Part shown: piece after piece, positions 5,807 through 8,628 of the stretch
How the letters are laid out: each line of letters opens with the position of its first letter
Position numbering within the stretch: position 1 is the first letter of the stretch
DNA from: an uncultured euryarchaeote
GTDB taxonomy: Archaea > Thermoplasmatota > Poseidoniia > Poseidoniales > Poseidoniaceae
Direction: 5' to 3'
DNA: 8,628 nucleotides
NCBI GenBank assembly: GCA_937892665.1
Contig: CALBJF010000117.1
Location: 1-8,628 of the forward strand
Notes under the pieces: model-generated
What the model saw: only the letters and a program-made list of their open reading frames with translations
Databases searched by the model: none
Told to the model about the DNA's origin: nothing
Made by a program: the position numbers and the translations under genes

Positions 5807-8628
5807 TTAGAATTTAACCTTTTGAGGGTATTCAATCCATTGCTCAGACTGAGCGTCGTAGTAAAACAACACACCTTCCGGGTTCTTTGACCATTTAACA
5901 CCATTTTCTTCCCATTCTTGTCGCTCAGCAGGGGCTTCTTGAAGCAAGTTTGTCTCTTCCTGTCCTTGTTGAACAACCTGTTGCGTGAACGGGCTTACTT
6001 TCTCAACGATCTCAGAATTCCTCTTTATCATCCCAAGACCTGCGAGAATCCCTAGAACGAGTACTGCTACGGCGGTCCAAAGCCACATTCCAGAGCCTTG
6101 TTCTTCAACTTCAGCCTTGGTTTTGGTTGCATCGCCGGGGTAGGCATCCTTTCTGTCAGGAACCCCATCGCCATCACTATCCTTGGATTCGAGAGCATCG
6201 AGAGGGAAATCATCTTCCAAATCATTCACACCATCATTGTCAGAATCAAGTTGTTCCAATGCACATCCGTCATCATCAGAAATACTTGTTGAGTTGGTAT
6301 TTGGGCAATCATCATCCTTGTCTGTTACGCCGTCGAGATCAGTATCTCTTTGGCTTGAAACACAACCATCTACATCGAGTGTTGGATTGACATCAGTCAT
6401 TGGGCAGAGATCCTCTGCATTGTTTACGGTGTCCATATCATCATCGAGTTGGGAAGCAGAACATCCTTCTGAGTTCGGCATTTCTCCAATTGGAGTTGCA
6501 GGACAAACATCAATATCATTGTAAATTTGATCTTGGTCATCATCGAGTTGACTGTCTGAACAACCGTTTACATCGATGACGGTGATTGGTTCTGTGCCAG
6601 GACAAAGGTCAACATCATTCTTGAGACCGTCACCATCATCATCTTTCTGTGCATCTGCACAGCCATCTTGATCGACAGCTGCACCAGCTTCTGTTAATCC
6701 ACAAAGATCCGCATTGTCAAATACACCGTCATTATCATTGTCTCGTTGTTCAGATGAACAACCATAGCCATCGACTGGACTTCCAGCAGGTGTAGATGGG
6801 CATTGATCAACATCATCAGTCATGCCGTCATTATCGCCATCTCTCTGAGAATCAGCGCATCCTGCCGCATCAACGGTTAGCCCAAGAGGTGTTGATTGGC
6901 ATGCATCGTATGCATCCTTTATTCCATCTAAGTCCCCATCAAGTTCAGTATCTGAGCAACCATTTGTGTTGACAGATTCACCAGCAGGTGTTGATGGACA
7001 TGCATCACTTGAATTTGGTACACCATCACTGTCATCATCGATTTCAGTATCTGAACATCCAGTTGCATCAACAACTTGCCCTGCAGGGGTGTTTGGGCAA
7101 AGATCTGGAGCGTTACCGTTGGCATTATCTCCGTATCCATCGCCATCTTGGTCTGCCCATTGTGTAGGTTCTAGAGGGAATGCGTCAGCATTGTTGCCAG
7201 CTTGGTTATCTCCATATCCATCACCATCTTGGTCAGCCCATTGTGTTGAATCAGTAGGGAATGCATCTGGATTGGTTCCAGCTTGATTGTCTCCATATCC
7301 ATCACCATCTTGGTCAGCCCATTGTGTTGAATCAGTAGGGAATGCATCTCCATCTGTACCGGTTGGGTTATCTCCGTATCCATCACCATCGGAATCTTCC
7401 CATTGAGTTGCATCTGTTGGGTATGCGTCTGGATTGGTTCCAGTTGGATTGTCTCCATATCCGTCCCCATCTTGGTCAGCCCATTGTGTGGCATCGGTTG
7501 GGAACTTGTCACCATTTGGAGCAGAAGAGTTGTCTCCAAACCCATCGCCATCCTGGTCAGCCCATTGTGTGGCATCGTTTGGCCAAAGATCAGGATTACT
7601 GCCACTCGGATTATCTCCGTATCCATCACCATCAGAATCGCTCCATTGAGTAGAATCCGTAGGGAAAGCATCGGGGTATGTGCCATTTGGATTGTCTCCG
7701 TATTCATCACCATCTTGGTCAGACCACTGTGTTCCATCACCCGGGAATGCATCCGACATGTTTCCATTTGGATTATCTCCATAGCCGTCACCATCTTGAT
7801 CAGACCACTGAGAACCATCGAACGGGAATGCATCTAAACTATCATTGTAACTATCGTTGTCAGAATCCACTTGGCTTGATGCACATCCATCGAGATCGAC
7901 AAGTGATCCAGATGGTGTGTTTGGACATAGATCATCTTCGTTGGCAACACTATCCCCGTCATCATCGAAGACGATATTGAAACAACTCGTATCGCCGATC
8001 CGTTGTGTCCCGTCTGCTTCATACAGTTCTGCAAGAGCACAGTATGTGCCAGATGCGGTTGGAGTCGTGTAGTTCCATGTTCCGAGACTCATTCCTTGAT
8101 AGGTTGCATTGAAAGATGTGAGTGGTGATTGAGCAATCGTTGCGTTTCCAGAATCCAATATCTTAATTTTGTAATCATAAGAATCGCCTACAATGAGGTC
8201 TTGCCCACGAATTGTCACATCATTTGTCGGGGAAGTGACGCTTGAAGAGACACTGCTGATGACAATTGATGGGAGTTGAGGGATGAAATCATCATCGTCT
8301 AATCCTGTCAAATTCTCGTTCGTATCAATGTTAACCTGAGTACCATTGACGCTAAGAATTCCCACTAGCAAGTGAATGCTCGTTGTTGTAGGTCCAGCCC
8401 AAGTGATGTTGTATGAGCGGTTTTCAGTAGTGCTTGTGAACGTGTCAGTACTCTCATCGATGATTGAAACATTGAGTGCTGATTCGAGACTGTTGCTTAC
8501 AAGGAAGTCATTGAGGAACAGGTTTTCATCAAAGACAAGCCAACGCATATCATATGTCGTTGTCGTTGAAAGGTTTGTCAGTTCGATCAAACCAGTTGTT
8601 GATGATGTGACTTCAACTTCAATCATAT
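5807..8628 (-). CDS. Giant TSP3-repeat surface protein with C-terminal membrane anchor and WW-like tail (5' end outside window)
   Basis: At least 940 residues; the frame is open to the right edge and no signal peptide is seen, so the ATG at 8626 is probably internal. Numbering from that ATG: residues 1-218 are Thr/Ser-rich beta-type domains with many Asn-X-Ser/Thr sites. One Cys-containing TSP3 unit follows (about 220-252). Then come eight cysteine-free 27-residue units (275-490) of the form D-x-DGDGYGDNP-x-G...DAFP-x-D-x-TQW, and then about nine or ten 33-residue units with two Cys each (D-x-D-x-DG....D-x-CP-x-TP-x-G...D-x-x-GC), plus two shorter units. The DxDxDG loops bind calcium in the family and give a stiff rod. 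A transmembrane helix (847-867, WLWTAVAVLVLGILAG) is followed by KR and a 72-residue cytoplasmic tail. The protein is thus a type I-like surface stalk, probably exported by Sec. It is the first in-window gene of the surface operon. Confidence 0.9.
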   Translation of the reverse strand, partial: MIEVEVTSSTTGLIELTNLSTTTTYDMRWLVFDENLFLNDFLVSNSLESALNVSIIDESTDTFTSTTENRSYNITWAGPTTTSIHLLVGILSVNGTQVNIDTNENLTGLDDDDFIPQLPSIVISSVSSSVTSPTNDVTIRGQDLIVGDSYDYKIKILDSGNATIAQSPLTSFNATYQGMSLGTWNYTTPTASGTYCALAELYEADGTQRIGDTSCFNIVFDDDGDSVANEDDLCPNTPSGSLVDLDGCASSQVDSDNDSYNDSLDAFPFDGSQWSDQDGDGYGDNPNGNMSDAFPGDGTQWSDQDGDEYGDNPNGTYPDAFPTDSTQWSDSDGDGYGDNPSGSNPDLWPNDATQWADQDGDGFGDNSSAPNGDKFPTDATQWADQDGDGYGDNPTGTNPDAYPTDATQWEDSDGDGYGDNPTGTDGDAFPTDSTQWADQDGDGYGDNQAGTNPDAFPTDSTQWADQDGDGYGDNQAGNNADAFPLEPTQWADQDGDGYGDNANGNAPDLCPNTPAGQVVDATGCSDTEIDDDSDGVPNSSDACPSTPAGESVNTNGCSDTELDGDLDGIKDAYDACQSTPLGLTVDAAGCADSQRDGDNDGMTDDVDQCPSTPAGSPVDGYGCSSEQRDNDNDGVFDNADLCGLTEAGAAVDQDGCADAQKDDDGDGLKNDVDLCPGTEPITVIDVNGCSDSQLDDDQDQIYNDIDVCPATPIGEMPNSEGCSASQLDDDMDTVNNAEDLCPMTDVNPTLDVDGCVSSQRDTDLDGVTDKDDDCPNTNSTSISDDDGCALEQLDSDNDGVNDLEDDFPLDALESKDSDGDGVPDRKDAYPGDATKTKAEVEEQGSGMWLWTAVAVLVLGILAGLGMIKRNSEIVEKVSPFTQQVVQQGQEETNLLQEAPAERQEWEENGVKWSKNPEGVLFYYDAQSEQWIEYPQKVKF
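6140..7156 (-). repeat. Degenerate 99-bp repeats coding the two-cysteine TSP3 units
   Basis: About ten consecutive 33-residue units, each with an acidic DxDxDG calcium loop and a CP...GC cysteine pair; equivalent codons recur at 99-base spacing (for example the serine-aspartate-threonine-glutamate segments near 6949 and 7048). The units are much more diverged at the DNA level than the 81-bp array. Some lose features: one near 6695 has CGL instead of CPx, and the last two (before 6140) lack cysteines. Confidence 0.8.
7157..7804 (-). repeat. Eight exact-length 81-bp tandem repeats coding the cysteine-free TSP3 units
   Basis: The TGG (Trp) codons closing each unit lie at 81-base intervals (for example 7157-7159, 7238-7240 and, at the array start, 7805-7807), giving 8 x 81 = 648 bp with no indel. 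Each unit encodes 27 residues. Bases 7209-7268 and 7290-7349 are identical over 60 positions, while other neighbours differ more, so the array has grown or been homogenised recently at that point. Confidence 0.9.

Noticed and set aside
6140..7810. Regular repeats that could be read as a CRISPR array
   Set aside because: The units are contiguous 81- or 99-base coding repeats in one open frame with no unique spacers, and they encode calcium-binding TSP3 motifs.
7157..7980. Long alternative-frame open frames in both strands over the repeats
   Set aside because: They are shadows produced by the periodic repeat sequence, rich in His, Met or Ser with no fold-like pattern.

Overview
The window most resembles a planktonic Thermoplasmata-like euryarchaeon, probably marine group II (Ca. 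Poseidoniales) or a close relative. This is inferred from an XPD/Rad3-type helicase, ribbon-helix-helix regulation, archaellin/pilin-like secretory proteins, a giant thrombospondin type 3 (TSP3) repeat surface protein, archaeal-looking promoters and moderate GC. No rRNA or other taxonomic marker is present, so the assignment is tentative.

Left part (1-2019, minus strand): the N-terminal 434 residues of a Rad3/XPD/DinG-like helicase run off the left edge. Upstream of it lies a 340-base gap (1305-1644) with no credible gene. Its core (1371-1520) is about 65 % GC and full of inverted repeats, so it is a candidate structured RNA. Next is a small tandem ribbon-helix-helix (RHH) regulator.

Middle (2020-4030): an AT-rich divergent promoter carries a TATA box flanked by an inverted repeat plus further copies of the same half-site. 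It separates the RHH gene from a 147-residue acidic helical protein with an internal duplication. Next on the plus strand is gdhA, an NADP-type glutamate dehydrogenase of the bacterial hexameric family. It is preceded by a 9-bp inverted repeat with a 29-base spacer.

Right part (4046-8628, minus strand): four co-directional genes are read from right to left. They are a TSP3-repeat surface protein (its 5' end lies beyond the window), two archaellin/pilin-like proteins 4 bp apart, and a three-helix membrane protein. The spacing suggests one operon for a cell-surface adhesion or filament structure. In this model the TSP3 protein is a calcium-stabilised stalk anchored by a C-terminal helix with a WW-like cytoplasmic tail, and the pilin-like proteins are assembled in the membrane beside it. 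gdhA (ammonia assimilation) and the surface operon converge with a 15-bp gap.
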